Shown: piece after piece, positions 43,357 to 51,226 of the stretch | Layout of the letters: every line of letters begins with the position of its first letter | How positions within the stretch are numbered: position 1 is the stretch's first letter | DNA from: Ignavibacteria bacterium | GTDB taxonomy: Bacteria > Bacteroidota > Ignavibacteria > Kapaibacteriales > UBA4661 | Direction: 5' to 3' | DNA: 51,226 bases | Assembly (NCBI GenBank): GCA_014654705.1 | Contig: JACVZY010000043.1 | Span: 1-51,226 of the forward strand | Notes under the pieces: model-generated | What the model saw: the letters and a program-made list of their open reading frames with translations, nothing else | Told to the model about the DNA's origin: nothing | The model's database searches: none | Program-made: the position numbers and the translations under genes

Positions 43357-46300
43357 ATGCTTTTCCACTGCTTTATGTTGAGTCGTAGTTTCGTTATCGC
43401 TCTCTGGTCGCTATTGGCAGCGTTCTCGCCCCTTTGGGCGCAGCCGGGCTACGACGATTTCTCGGTGGAACGTTTTACGCGGGAACAGGGCTACAACCCA
43501 GATGTGGAGCCGCTCTGCTTTTTGCAGGACAAAAAGGGCGTGATGTGGATCGGCACCTCGGACGGTTTGTATCGCTATGATGGCACTTTTCGCCGCTATG
43601 TGCACGAGGTTGGCAATCCTTTTTCCCTCCCGAAAAATTCTATCTTAACGCTGTATGAAGATAAAGAAAACGTACTGTGGGCTTCAATCACGAATGGCGG
43701 TTTGGTTCGCTTCGATCGCAATAGCGAGCGGTTTATACAGTATAGCAATCGTGCGGGCGATACAAGCTCTTTGCCTGCTACCTATTATATATTCTCCATC
43801 ATCGAAGACAGAGATGGTCGGTTTTGGTTAGCTACCGCTGATTCGGGAATTATTCGTTTCGACAGACACACGGGAAAGGTCGCTCGGCGGTATCCGTTCC
43901 ACGTGGAAGCGCAATCGTTTGCACTCGATGGCTCGGGGCGGTTGTGGGTCTCTTCTCAGAATGATAGGTTCATATACCGATATGATGAACGGAGCGATTC
44001 GTTTATGCGCTCACCGTTTGAATTGCCTTTTACTGCAAATATGTTAATGGGCGTGGGTGACACTTTGTGGGCAGCGACGAATGAGAAAAGAGGCGTTTAT
44101 GCCGTCAATGTCCGCGAGGGGCGGGTGGTGGGCGAATATTTGAAGAATGAAAATCACTTCCCGCAATGCCTCTACTACGCCACATCCGACCGCATATGGG
44201 TAAGTGGAACCGATATCGGCGGAAGCAGCGCTTTATTTACTATCAACCCTCGCACGGGTGTTGTCCTTGCACATAGAAACCACTCACGCCAAAATGGTCT
44301 CGTCCCCTCACGTCTCGGCTATTATGTTCAAAGTGTGTACGAAGACCGTTCGGGCGTTGTGTGGCTGAATGACGCAGGTGCTGCTGACAAACGGAATCTT
44401 GGCAAACACGCGCCGTATAAACTACGGTTCAAGACATATCGCCATAACCCTTCGGATTCTAATAGCCTGAGTGGGAACTACGCACGCGCCCTGCTTGCCG
44501 ACGACAAGAATAACCTTTGGGTGTACGTTCAAACGGAAGGAATTGATCGCGGCGTATTGAACGCCATAGATCGCACCAGAGGCACGGTAAGACGATATTA
44601 TCCGAACCCACGCAAAGCGGGCGGTCTTACTCAAGGTATCGGTACGCTTTATCAAGACACAAAGGGAATGCTTTGGGTGGGGGCAAATACTCTGCAAATT
44701 TTTGACCCCGACCGTCCCGCACTTGGTTTCCGTACATTCAGATCTCGCCCTTCGCCCAAAAAAAATTTCGATTCTACTTTTATTACATACATCGGAGGCG
44801 ACCACGCGGGAAATTTATGGGTAGGCACCATTGGTGCAGGCTTGTGGTACATACCCTCCGCCACTGGAAAAACGGGAAAATACCTCCCTCTCCGAAATCC
44901 CCAAACGGGAATGCCATTTCCCTTCAAGTACATTAACGCGGTACTCGAAGACTGCTACGGGGCATTGTGGATAGCGAGTTGGGATGGCATTATTCGCTAC
45001 GATACGGTGAATAAAACCTTCCGTCGGTACGCGAGCGAAGCGGGCAACCCGCTGACTATCGGGGACAACTTAGTTACGTCCATCCTTGAAACTCGCTCGG
45101 GGGACTTGTGGGTAACTACTAAAGGAGGAGGTATTGCGCGGTACGACCGCGAACGGGATGTTTTTAGGAAAATGACGATGGATAATGGCTTGCCGCACGA
45201 CAACTGCTATGCCATTCTGGAAGATGGCGCGGGGCTGCTCTGGATAAGTACGGACAACGGGCTGTGTTCGTATAACCCCAAAACGGGCGTTGTGCGACGC
45301 TACGACACCGATGACGGCTTACAAGGTAATGAGTTTAATCGGTTCTCGTATTACCAAAGCACAAGCGGAGAGATGTTTTTTGGGGGTACGGGCGGCGTGA
45401 GCAGTTTTTTTCCGGATTTACTCAGGGACAACCCCACCCCGCCGCTTGCGGCAATCATAAACGTACGGGACATCGGGGGCGACACGACGTATCTGGTTGC
45501 GTATCGGGGGGAAATCGAACTGACGTACCGTCAGAACAACCTGAGCGTCGAGGCGGCGGCGTTGGAGTTCACCCATCCCGAACGGAATTTATATTCGTGG
45601 CACTTGGAAGGTATTGATACGGGCTGGACGGAAGCGAAGCGGAATCGGTGGATAACCTACACGAATCTGTCACCGGGCGAGTATCGTTTGCGGGTCAAAG
45701 TTGCTAATGCTGACGGGGTGTGGAACACTGAGACTGCGACGCTTCTACTGCGTATTCACCCTGCGTGGTGGCAGACGTGGTGGTTTCGGACATTCGTTGT
45801 GCTTGCCTCCGTGGGTGCCCTAGCGGCGGTACTGCAAGTGTATCGTCGCCGTATTGCACGTTTGCAGGAGCAGCGAGCGGAATTGATGTTGCACATCGAG
45901 GAACGCCGCCGTTCGGAGAGGAAATTCCGTGCACTCTTCGATACTTCACCCTTGGGGATGATTCTGTGGGAGCGCAGCGGTCAGATTATCGAAACCAATC
46001 CTGCCTTTGAAGCAATTACTGGGTACGGCGCACGTGATGGCGCTCCACTAGACTTCCGCAACCTCGTCCCCGATTCGCTCTTTGCGCTTATTGACTATGG
46101 TCTGGAGAGGCGAGGCGCCTTCGGTCCGATAGAGCACCTCTTTACTCGTGCCGACGGCGCAAAACTTTCCATCATCCTCTCCGGCATTATTATCAGTGAA
46201 GCGGACGTGCCGACGGGGCTGGACAGCAATCTTGACAACAATTCGGACAACAATCGGATTTGGTCGGTGATGGAAGACGTAACCGAGCGCAAACGCGCCA

Positions 46301-46941
46301 CCGATGCGATGCTACGGCATCAACTCAATCCGCATTTTATGTTCAATGTTCTCAATTCCATTAGCTCCCTTCTGAGCGAAAACCCCCGCAATGCCAAACG
46401 GATGATTCTGGAATTTTCCTTGCTGCTCCGCCACACACTGGATGCGGGTTCGCAGTTAACTATCCCTTTGGGCGAAGAAATTGAAGCGGTGGAGCATTAT
46501 CTGGATATTGAAAAATTGCGTTTTGAAGAACGACTGCATGCGACCGTGTATGCCGACCCCAAGACACTCAATTTCAATGTTCCGGTCTTTCTGATACAAC
46601 CCTTGGTCGAAAATGCCATCAAGTATGGCATGGAATCGTCGGAGGAAGATGCCTTGCGCGTAGAGGTGTCGGTTACACTGGACGGCAATATGAGCGAGGA
46701 GCAATGGCTACGACTTGTCGTGGGCAATAGCGGTACGTGGATAGAGCTGGACGAATCGGACGACGAAGAGCGAGGTTTGGCGGCGCTGGTAAAGCAGAAT
46801 AGCACGGGAATTGGCTTGGACAATTTACGAAAACGATTACAGCAACTGTACCCCGATGGTCACAGCATGGACATCACGGAAACCGGCAACATGGTGTACG
46901 TCATTATCCGCATTGCTACGCGGGAACTGGAGCAAAAATGA
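43357..46941 (+). CDS. Propeller/Y_Y_Y/PAS LytS-type sensor histidine kinase
   Basis: About 1194 aa from the ATG at 43357 (alternative 43375); the signal peptide ends at PLWAQ. About 14 propeller blades (first GVMWIGTSDGLYRYDG, last GEMFFGGTGGVSSFF), a Y_Y_Y domain, and a TM helix are followed by a PAS domain (about 850-985). The catalytic part is of the His_kinase/LytS type (PF06580), with His993 in QLNPHFMFN, then HATPase_c (QPLVENAIKYG; GIGLDNLRKRL). This differs from the HisKA cores of the first cluster. The convergent LytTR regulator (stop 257 nt away) is its natural partner. An asparagine/aspartate-rich insert (about residues 950-968) interrupts the end of the PAS domain. Confidence 0.92.
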   Translation: MLFHCFMLSRSFVIALWSLLAAFSPLWAQPGYDDFSVERFTREQGYNPDVEPLCFLQDKKGVMWIGTSDGLYRYDGTFRRYVHEVGNPFSLPKNSILTLYEDKENVLWASITNGGLVRFDRNSERFIQYSNRAGDTSSLPATYYIFSIIEDRDGRFWLATADSGIIRFDRHTGKVARRYPFHVEAQSFALDGSGRLWVSSQNDRFIYRYDERSDSFMRSPFELPFTANMLMGVGDTLWAATNEKRGVYAVNVREGRVVGEYLKNENHFPQCLYYATSDRIWVSGTDIGGSSALFTINPRTGVVLAHRNHSRQNGLVPSRLGYYVQSVYEDRSGVVWLNDAGAADKRNLGKHAPYKLRFKTYRHNPSDSNSLSGNYARALLADDKNNLWVYVQTEGIDRGVLNAIDRTRGTVRRYYPNPRKAGGLTQGIGTLYQDTKGMLWVGANTLQIFDPDRPALGFRTFRSRPSPKKNFDSTFITYIGGDHAGNLWVGTIGAGLWYIPSATGKTGKYLPLRNPQTGMPFPFKYINAVLEDCYGALWIASWDGIIRYDTVNKTFRRYASEAGNPLTIGDNLVTSILETRSGDLWVTTKGGGIARYDRERDVFRKMTMDNGLPHDNCYAILEDGAGLLWISTDNGLCSYNPKTGVVRRYDTDDGLQGNEFNRFSYYQSTSGEMFFGGTGGVSSFFPDLLRDNPTPPLAAIINVRDIGGDTTYLVAYRGEIELTYRQNNLSVEAAALEFTHPERNLYSWHLEGIDTGWTEAKRNRWITYTNLSPGEYRLRVKVANADGVWNTETATLLLRIHPAWWQTWWFRTFVVLASVGALAAVLQVYRRRIARLQEQRAELMLHIEERRRSERKFRALFDTSPLGMILWERSGQIIETNPAFEAITGYGARDGAPLDFRNLVPDSLFALIDYGLERRGAFGPIEHLFTRADGAKLSIILSGIIISEADVPTGLDSNLDNNSDNNRIWSVMEDVTERKRATDAMLRHQLNPHFMFNVLNSISSLLSENPRNAKRMILEFSLLLRHTLDAGSQLTIPLGEEIEAVEHYLDIEKLRFEERLHATVYADPKTLNFNVPVFLIQPLVENAIKYGMESSEEDALRVEVSVTLDGNMSEEQWLRLVVGNSGTWIELDESDDEERGLAALVKQNSTGIGLDNLRKRLQQLYPDGHSMDITETGNMVYVIIRIATRELEQK

Positions 46942-47054
46942 TTCTTTATCTTGTTGATTTGAGTTCTCGCTTACGGTCTGTCTCTTCGTCCTCACATATT
47001 CATACGGTACTGGGCAGATCGCTCAGAAAGACGGACAGCAGACCTAAGGACTGC

Positions 47055-47081
47055 AAAAAAAATAAAGTGTCAATTTTTTTT
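47055..47081. terminator. A/T hairpin between convergent genes
   Basis: Eight A plus T, a 9-nt loop, then A plus eight T form a perfect 9-bp stem between the converging kinase and regulator genes. It may end transcription from both sides, though the stem is weak. Confidence 0.45.
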
Positions 47082-47087
47082 GGCTTC

Positions 47088-47164
47088 GGTGGCACAGAAA
47101 TTCTTGTCTGTGAGGTTTGAAGCAGTTTGCAAGGACTCGCGCAGACAAGTATGTCTTTGCCACC
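47088..47164. repeat. REP-like inverted pair
   Basis: A 25-nt arm at 47088-47112 (starting GGTGGCACAG, ending CTTGTCTGTG) pairs with 47140-47164 at 21 of 25 positions. Each arm is itself palindromic (CACAGA..TCTGTG; AGACA..TGTCT). Two small palindromes in opposite orientation around a short spacer is the layout of REP/BIME elements. Confidence 0.55.
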
Positions 47165-47198
47165 CAGAAAGATTTTTTCACTTATTTTTGAACTATTT

Positions 47199-48035
47199 CT
47201 AAGCAATACGTTCTTTTAACTTCGCCAAATATCTGCGGCTTACAGCAAAGGGTTCCGGAATATCGCGCACGTAGATTTGTACGGAGCCGCCCATCGTTTC
47301 CAACGGTCGGGAATTATCAATAAACGCTCGGTTTACGATGGTGCTGCGATGAATCCTGAAAAAATCCGATGGCGGCAGTATAGATTCCCATTCATTCATC
47401 GTTCTGAGAATCAATGCCCGTTTATCTTTTGAGAGCCACACCTCGGAATAATTTCCATCGGAAGTGATACAAACGATGTGGGGAACAGGCACAAAACGCA
47501 TTTTTTTGCCAATCGTGACAAACACGAAGTCGTCTGGGGTAAGTTTTTGTAATGTTTCAACATTTGTTTCTTGTACAGTGTTGTCGTCGCGCTCATCCGA
47601 TATATCGTTTTCTGCGCCCGCCTCAGATTGTCTGCTGTCTACTGAAACACTTGTTTCTCCCATTTTTATTTGAAGTCGCGCGAGCGTCAGTTCCAATCGT
47701 TTGACATCCACCGGTTTAACGATATAATCAAGGGCGTTGACCGTAAAGGCTCGAACGGCGTATCTGCTGTAGGCGGTCACAAAGACGATGCAAATCGGAT
47801 GCTTGCCTTCGTAGTCTATGTCCTCCAACACCTCGAATCCTGACCCGCGCGGCATATTAATGTCCAAAAAAATCACATCGGGACGTGGATTTTCGGGAGA
47901 TGCCAAAAAATTTGTCACCTCGCGTTTATTCGCCGCTTCACCAACGACCGTAATTTTATTGGTAAATTCCTCCAGTATTCTCCTGAGTTCCACTCGCGCT
48001 AGGCGCTCGTCATCAACAAGTAGAGCTTTGATCAT
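47199..48035 (-). CDS. LytTR family response regulator
   Basis: 278 aa from the ATG at 48035 (MIKALLVDDE); the frame runs 51 nt further up without sense. Receiver domain with acidic pair Asp8/Asp9, phospho-acceptor Asp58 (FLDINMP), Thr87 and Lys107 (IVKP). An acidic linker of about 45 residues follows, then a LytTR DNA-binding domain (about 175-278; FFRIHRSTIVN and the SDGNYSEVWL strand). It is expected to be phosphorylated by the convergent LytS-type kinase and to bind paired direct repeats. Confidence 0.93.
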   Translation of the reverse strand: MIKALLVDDERLARVELRRILEEFTNKITVVGEAANKREVTNFLASPENPRPDVIFLDINMPRGSGFEVLEDIDYEGKHPICIVFVTAYSRYAVRAFTVNALDYIVKPVDVKRLELTLARLQIKMGETSVSVDSRQSEAGAENDISDERDDNTVQETNVETLQKLTPDDFVFVTIGKKMRFVPVPHIVCITSDGNYSEVWLSKDKRALILRTMNEWESILPPSDFFRIHRSTIVNRAFIDNSRPLETMGGSVQIYVRDIPEPFAVSRRYLAKLKERIA

Positions 48036-48079
48036 AATGAAATTTGGGAAAAGCACAAAAAAAATTGCCCCAGAACACT

Positions 48080-48098
48080 TGCTCACGAAGCGTGAGCA
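48080..48098 (-). promoter_or_regulatory. Leader hairpin of the LytTR regulator
   Basis: TGCTCACG-AAG-CGTGAGCA, an 8-bp perfect stem with a 3-nt loop, lies 45 nt before the regulator's start. It is framed by two copies of TTGCCCCA (48065-48072 and 48103-48110). A role in control of the regulator's own expression is possible. Confidence 0.4.
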
Positions 48099-48346
48099 GA
48101 TTTTGCCCCAAAATTACAATAAAGTGATTGTTTGGCATAGAACTTTCAACCAGTCTCGCATTTGTACACACAGCGCTGAAGCTCACTGCTTCGTAAGTCA
48201 TTCTTGAACAACGGTCTTCATCCCCATTATGTTCGATATTTGCGAACGCCCCCTTTGTTTTTTTGTGCAATCTTAACTGCGCAGTGGCTTCTTCCGAAGT
48301 CGCTTTTTCAATCGCTTCTTCCTCATCCGCACTGTCTTTGCTTCGG

Positions 48347-48379
48347 TTGTAGCACATCTCAATGAGGGATGTGCTACAA
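48347..48379. repeat. 12-bp perfect inverted repeat
   Basis: TTGTAGCACATC, 9 nt, GATGTGCTACAA. There is no T tract on either side, so it is not a plain terminator. It lies 100 nt upstream of the hydrolase start and may be an operator or a dispersed palindrome. Confidence 0.55.
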
Positions 48380-48479
48380 GGTTGCGAGGGCGCCATGATT
48401 CTTGTTTGTTCTTCAGGCTGTTTTTGAGTATCTTCTCCCTCACTCAAATGTTTATCGTATGCCAAACAGGAAGCTTAGT

Positions 48480-49337
48480 ATGGGACAATCGTCGGAGTAT
48501 TTTCTCCTCACAACCAAAGACGGCAAGCAGCTTTGCGGTTATATCTGGGATATTCCCGAACCATCTGCTTGCATCACGCTCGTACATGGCTTGGGCGAAC
48601 ACGCTGCTCGATATGCCCACGTCGCTGAAGCGCTGAATAATGCCGGCTGTGCTGTCGTCGCCTTCGACCAGCGCGGTCATGGCAAAAGCGTTGCAAGCAC
48701 AAGCGGGAGACGCGGGCATGGCGAAAGTTATGAACAAATGCTAGATGACATTGCCTCACTTCTGGATGTCTCTGCGCACCGCTTCCCGTCTTGCCCACAG
48801 ATACTGTACGGACATAGCATGGGTGGCAATCTGGTTCTCAATTTTGCACTACGCCGCAAGCCCACTCTTGCCGGGATCATTGCGACCTCCCCCGCACTCC
48901 GCCCCGCCTTTACGCCACCTGCGCTCAAACTCGCAGCAGGAAAAATGCTGTACTCCATCGCGCCATCACTCACTATGCCGAATGGGCTTGACGTAACGGG
49001 TATTTCGCGTAACCCTTCCGTCGTCAAGGCGTACATCGCCGACCCGCTTCGCCATAATCAACTTTCTGCACAACTTGGCATGGATATTCTCTCCTCCGGC
49101 GAATGGGCGCTTCAGCACGCCCGCGAATGGACGTTGCCTTTACTCCTCATGCACGGCGAAGCTGACCGCCTCACGTCATGCGCAGCCACAACCGCGTTTG
49201 CCCAAAACGTGCCACCTGCCTTGCTGACGTTTCGCACGTGGGCGGAAGGATACCATGAACTGCACAACGAACCGAACAATGCAGAAGTGCTGGAGTTTAT
49301 GTGCCAATGGGTGCGCACGGTGCTTGGTTCTAAATAA
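48480..49337 (+). CDS. Alpha/beta hydrolase, monoacylglycerol-lipase type
   Basis: 285 aa from the ATG at 48480, chosen because AGGAAG lies 6 nt before it; the ATG at 48459 is the alternative. Serine hydrolase of the Hydrolase_4 group (monoglyceride lipase/lysophospholipase-like). It has an oxyanion region VHGLGEH, the strand AFDQRGHGKS, nucleophile Ser113 in GHSMGG, acid Asp229 (HGEADRLTS) and base His259 (GYHELHNE). There is no signal peptide, so it is probably cytosolic and acts on membrane-derived monoacylglycerols or similar esters. Length and motif spacing are normal for the family. Exact substrate is not readable from sequence. Confidence 0.9.
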   Translation: MGQSSEYFLLTTKDGKQLCGYIWDIPEPSACITLVHGLGEHAARYAHVAEALNNAGCAVVAFDQRGHGKSVASTSGRRGHGESYEQMLDDIASLLDVSAHRFPSCPQILYGHSMGGNLVLNFALRRKPTLAGIIATSPALRPAFTPPALKLAAGKMLYSIAPSLTMPNGLDVTGISRNPSVVKAYIADPLRHNQLSAQLGMDILSSGEWALQHAREWTLPLLLMHGEADRLTSCAATTAFAQNVPPALLTFRTWAEGYHELHNEPNNAEVLEFMCQWVRTVLGSK

Positions 49338-49364
49338 CATTGCAAACGATTCCGTGCCATGCTG

Positions 49365-49377
49365 AAGCACTGTGCTT
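49365..49377. repeat. Short palindrome after the hydrolase gene
   Basis: AAGCACTGTGCTT, 27 nt after the stop codon, in the 147-nt gap before the next gene. Too small for a firm role. Confidence 0.25.
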
Positions 49378-49484
49378 AAACCTTCCCCATCATTCACGGC
49401 ACAAAGACTAGAGCAGTAACGCACCAGTAGAGTAAGCGCCTACATGAATGTCCCATCATTTTTTTGATAGAGAGAAAAAAAGAC

Positions 49485-50369
49485 ATGAATACCTCTTCAA
49501 AGACTTCACTACTCAAAGCAGCCAGGAATTACATACGTCATACCCGTGCGACGGAAGCGTCCTTTAATTCTTCAGTCGTAGGACTGGGGGAGCATTTTAG
49601 CTTTAGGCTACTTTTTCTATTCGCCGCGTTCATCATTGCCCACACGCTCCCGATATATGCCGAAGACCGTATCGCAAGCGGGCGAGCAACACCACCTGCT
49701 TCGTTGAATTATGATACGAAACTTCTCAAAACGATCAAAAAACCGCAAACAGTGGTGGATTATTTTTTGCTTCTCCCGGAAGCGTATTTCACGCACTATG
49801 GCGCAACGACAAGCAGCGTCACATCCTTCGACACACGTAAGCGCCGAACAATTCTATCGTCATTTTCAAGCGATACTTCCAAAATGCTGGGCGTGGAACT
49901 CTTCACCGGAGCGCTGGAAATCAAGAACAAGTACCTCATCGTCAATACGCCCGAAAGCGACAAAGGGTACTCGTTTTCGGTAGCGCTCTGGACTATGAAA
50001 AATAAGAAAACCTTGGTGGGCTTTAGTCGCCGCCGATGGCAGCGCGATGGCATTGGTACGGAGGTCGCATTCTTAACCTTTGAGAACAATCAATGGCAAG
50101 ACGTGACGGCGCAAGTCTTTCCCGACATTCCGCTCACCACGTTTTTTTCATGGAGTGGACTCAAAAAACATCCCCACCTAAAAGCACCACTTGATATCGA
50201 ATTAGCACGGGGCGAACAAGCTATCATCGTGCATTTGGATATGCTCACGCTTCAGCAAATGCCGGAACTGAAGCCTATTGGCGAGGCGGGATTGGAGAAA
50301 TCTGTCACCATTCGCACGCTTGAACTTCGCCTGAATAATGATGCCTTTGCGATTATGAATAAGTATTGA
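49485..50369 (+). CDS. Exported protein of unknown function
   Basis: 294 aa from the ATG at 49485, preceded by a purine-rich AGAGAGAAAAAAA stretch. The N-terminus has a long basic region (about 40 residues) and then a hydrophobic segment (about 39-56) ending near PIYAED, so an uncleaved anchor or long signal peptide is likely. The rest is a mixed, strand-rich domain with a conserved-looking core (YFLLLPEAYFTHYGATTSS; LGVELFTGALEIKNKYLIV; SVALWTMKNKKTLVGFSRR). I do not recognise the family. It follows the hydrolase by 147 nt; no shared role can be claimed. Confidence 0.7.
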   Translation: MNTSSKTSLLKAARNYIRHTRATEASFNSSVVGLGEHFSFRLLFLFAAFIIAHTLPIYAEDRIASGRATPPASLNYDTKLLKTIKKPQTVVDYFLLLPEAYFTHYGATTSSVTSFDTRKRRTILSSFSSDTSKMLGVELFTGALEIKNKYLIVNTPESDKGYSFSVALWTMKNKKTLVGFSRRRWQRDGIGTEVAFLTFENNQWQDVTAQVFPDIPLTTFFSWSGLKKHPHLKAPLDIELARGEQAIIVHLDMLTLQQMPELKPIGEAGLEKSVTIRTLELRLNNDAFAIMNKY

Positions 50370-50765
50370 TGGGGACTTTCGAGATGGGGTTTCCTTTCTT
50401 CCCTGTTCCATGGCTGAAGAGTGCTCAAAAATAGAGGCCTATCATCCATTATTTTTGAATTTTACTCCGTTTTTTGATTTTTTTTTCAATCTCCATCGCC
50501 ACGCCCCCACCGACCACAACATCTTTCCTTACAATCTTTTACAGAGATTCGTGCACGGAATAATCAATGTTACAACAACGATTGTAACGGGTTTTTCGTT
50601 ACAGGTGACACTAGCGCGGTATGGGGTGGAAGTTGTATATTTGCGCAGGAAAAACGTCGAAGAATAGCAACACGAAAAGTACGACGAACAATCAAGGCAA
50701 TATGAAAAAGGCGACAAAAGTTTTGCATATTTATGAGCTATCACTCACACTAAATTAAATCACAA
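50370..50765. other. Intergenic stretch with alternating GTTAC half-sites
   Basis: 396 nt. A frame of 85 codons (50410-50667) has no protein character. GTTACAA (50569-50575), TTGTAACG (50582-50589) and CGTTACA (50597-50603) form two mutually exclusive hairpins that share the middle arm. A TATATTTG box at 50636-50643 resembles a -7 element but has no matching -33 box at the usual distance. Base composition becomes AT-rich from about 50660. Confidence 0.5.
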
Positions 50766-51203
50766 ATGAAAATAAGCTCAGTTAAAATAAACAAGTTTAA
50801 AAGGTTCACAGACCTGACAATTAAGGATATTCCAGAAAGTGCAAGACTTATTATCCTTGTCGGACCAAACGGTTGTGGTAAGACCTCAATGTTTGAAGCA
50901 TTTAATCACTGGTACAGATGGAAAGGTTTTAATAATCATGGACAAAAAGAGTATTATGAAAAAATTGACACTGTTGGCTCAACGAATACTTGGTATCAGG
51001 AAAAAGTCACAATTAATATTCATAATTCGGACGCATTAGATAAAGAGGAAATAAAAGGAAAATTTTACTTTAGAACAGCTTATCGAAATGAACCAGACTT
51101 TACAGTAAGTAATCTAAACAAGCAAGGTGACCCAACACAAGGTATAAAACTTCAAACTTTAATGCAAAATGACATTAGACAAAATGTATTGATAGTTCTT
51201 TAA
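50766..51203 (+). pseudogene. Truncated AAA/SMC-like ATPase
   Basis: 145 aa: the N-terminal nucleotide-binding half of a RecF/SMC-like AAA ATPase (AAA_15/AAA_21 group), starting MKISSVKINKFKRFTDLTIKD with Walker A GPNGCGKTS at about residues 33-41. It stops 23 nt before the window ends and lacks the ABC signature, Walker B and the coiled-coil part, while family members are usually 350-700 aa. It is thus frame-broken or cut short; a sequencing indel near 51180 would also explain it. The DNA is far more AT-rich than the rest of the window, a sign of recent acquisition. Such ATPases often belong to defence or mobile modules, but the neighbour that would show this is outside the window. Confidence 0.65.
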
Positions 51204-51226
51204 TTTTCATTGTTTTATCGCCAAAG

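Larger units (their letters stand above)
48036..48479. other. Intergenic stretch with two palindromes
   Basis: 444 nt between the LytTR regulator and the hydrolase, which are divergent. A frame of 150 codons on the - strand has no recognisable protein character. It holds a leader hairpin at 48080-48098 and a long inverted repeat at 48347-48379. Confidence 0.5.

Noticed and set aside
48013-48465. 150-codon - strand frame ahead of the LytTR gene
   Set aside because: It runs through two palindromes and has no protein character.
50410-50667. 85-codon frame ahead of the ATPase
   Set aside because: Covers the alternating GTTAC hairpins and has low-complexity aromatic runs; no family resemblance.

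Overview
The window reads as chromosomal DNA of a Gram-negative bacterium of the Bacteroidota/Chlorobiota-Kapabacteria assemblage. The evidence is internal. There are six sensor kinases, four of which have periplasmic two-component-regulator propeller + Y_Y_Y input modules. A giant secreted protein ends in a type IX secretion (Por-type) sorting domain. Two promoters fit the Bacteroidota sigma-factor pattern (TTTG, 19 bp, TAnnTTTG), and clear Shine-Dalgarno sequences are mostly absent. Genus cannot be given from sequence alone. No tRNA, rRNA or CRISPR array was seen.

Region 1 (151-16804, all + strand) is a cluster of five histidine kinases with one secreted DUF885 protein between the second and third kinases. 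Three kinases carry two seven-bladed propellers plus Y_Y_Y in the periplasm, one carries TPRs, and one is a cytosolic PAS-GAF protein. All five share the same coiled-coil linker before the catalytic core. No response regulator lies beside them.

Region 2 (16805-19981) holds a MarR-type regulator with an operator-like palindrome over its promoter, a small DUF6069-like membrane protein, an unusual Old Yellow Enzyme homologue, and an outer-membrane beta-barrel-like protein. A decayed IS5-type transposase end (19982-20190) abuts the stop codon of the last gene.

Region 3 (20585-42739, - strand) is a single gene of about 22.2 kb encoding about 7384 residues. I count ten units of Ig-like (Big_5/SbsA type) domain plus seven-bladed FG-GAP/VCBS propeller (70 blades). 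Also present are two beta-helix-like segments, a LamG domain, six IPT/TIG domains, leucine-rich repeats, Ig, FN3 and ASH-like domains, and a C-terminal T9SS sorting domain. An orphan HicB-like gene lies directly upstream on the same strand.

Region 4 (43357-48035) is a LytS-type sensor kinase with the same propeller input, convergent with a LytTR response regulator. The two probably form a functional pair. Direct repeats upstream of the kinase promoter are candidate regulator sites.

Region 5 (48036-51226) holds an alpha/beta hydrolase of the monoacylglycerol-lipase type, an exported protein of unknown function, and an AT-rich end carrying a truncated AAA ATPase. Several intergenic stretches hold palindromic elements (3483-3591, 19048-19109, 47055-47164, 48347-48379, 50569-50603) that look like dispersed repeats or regulatory hairpins.
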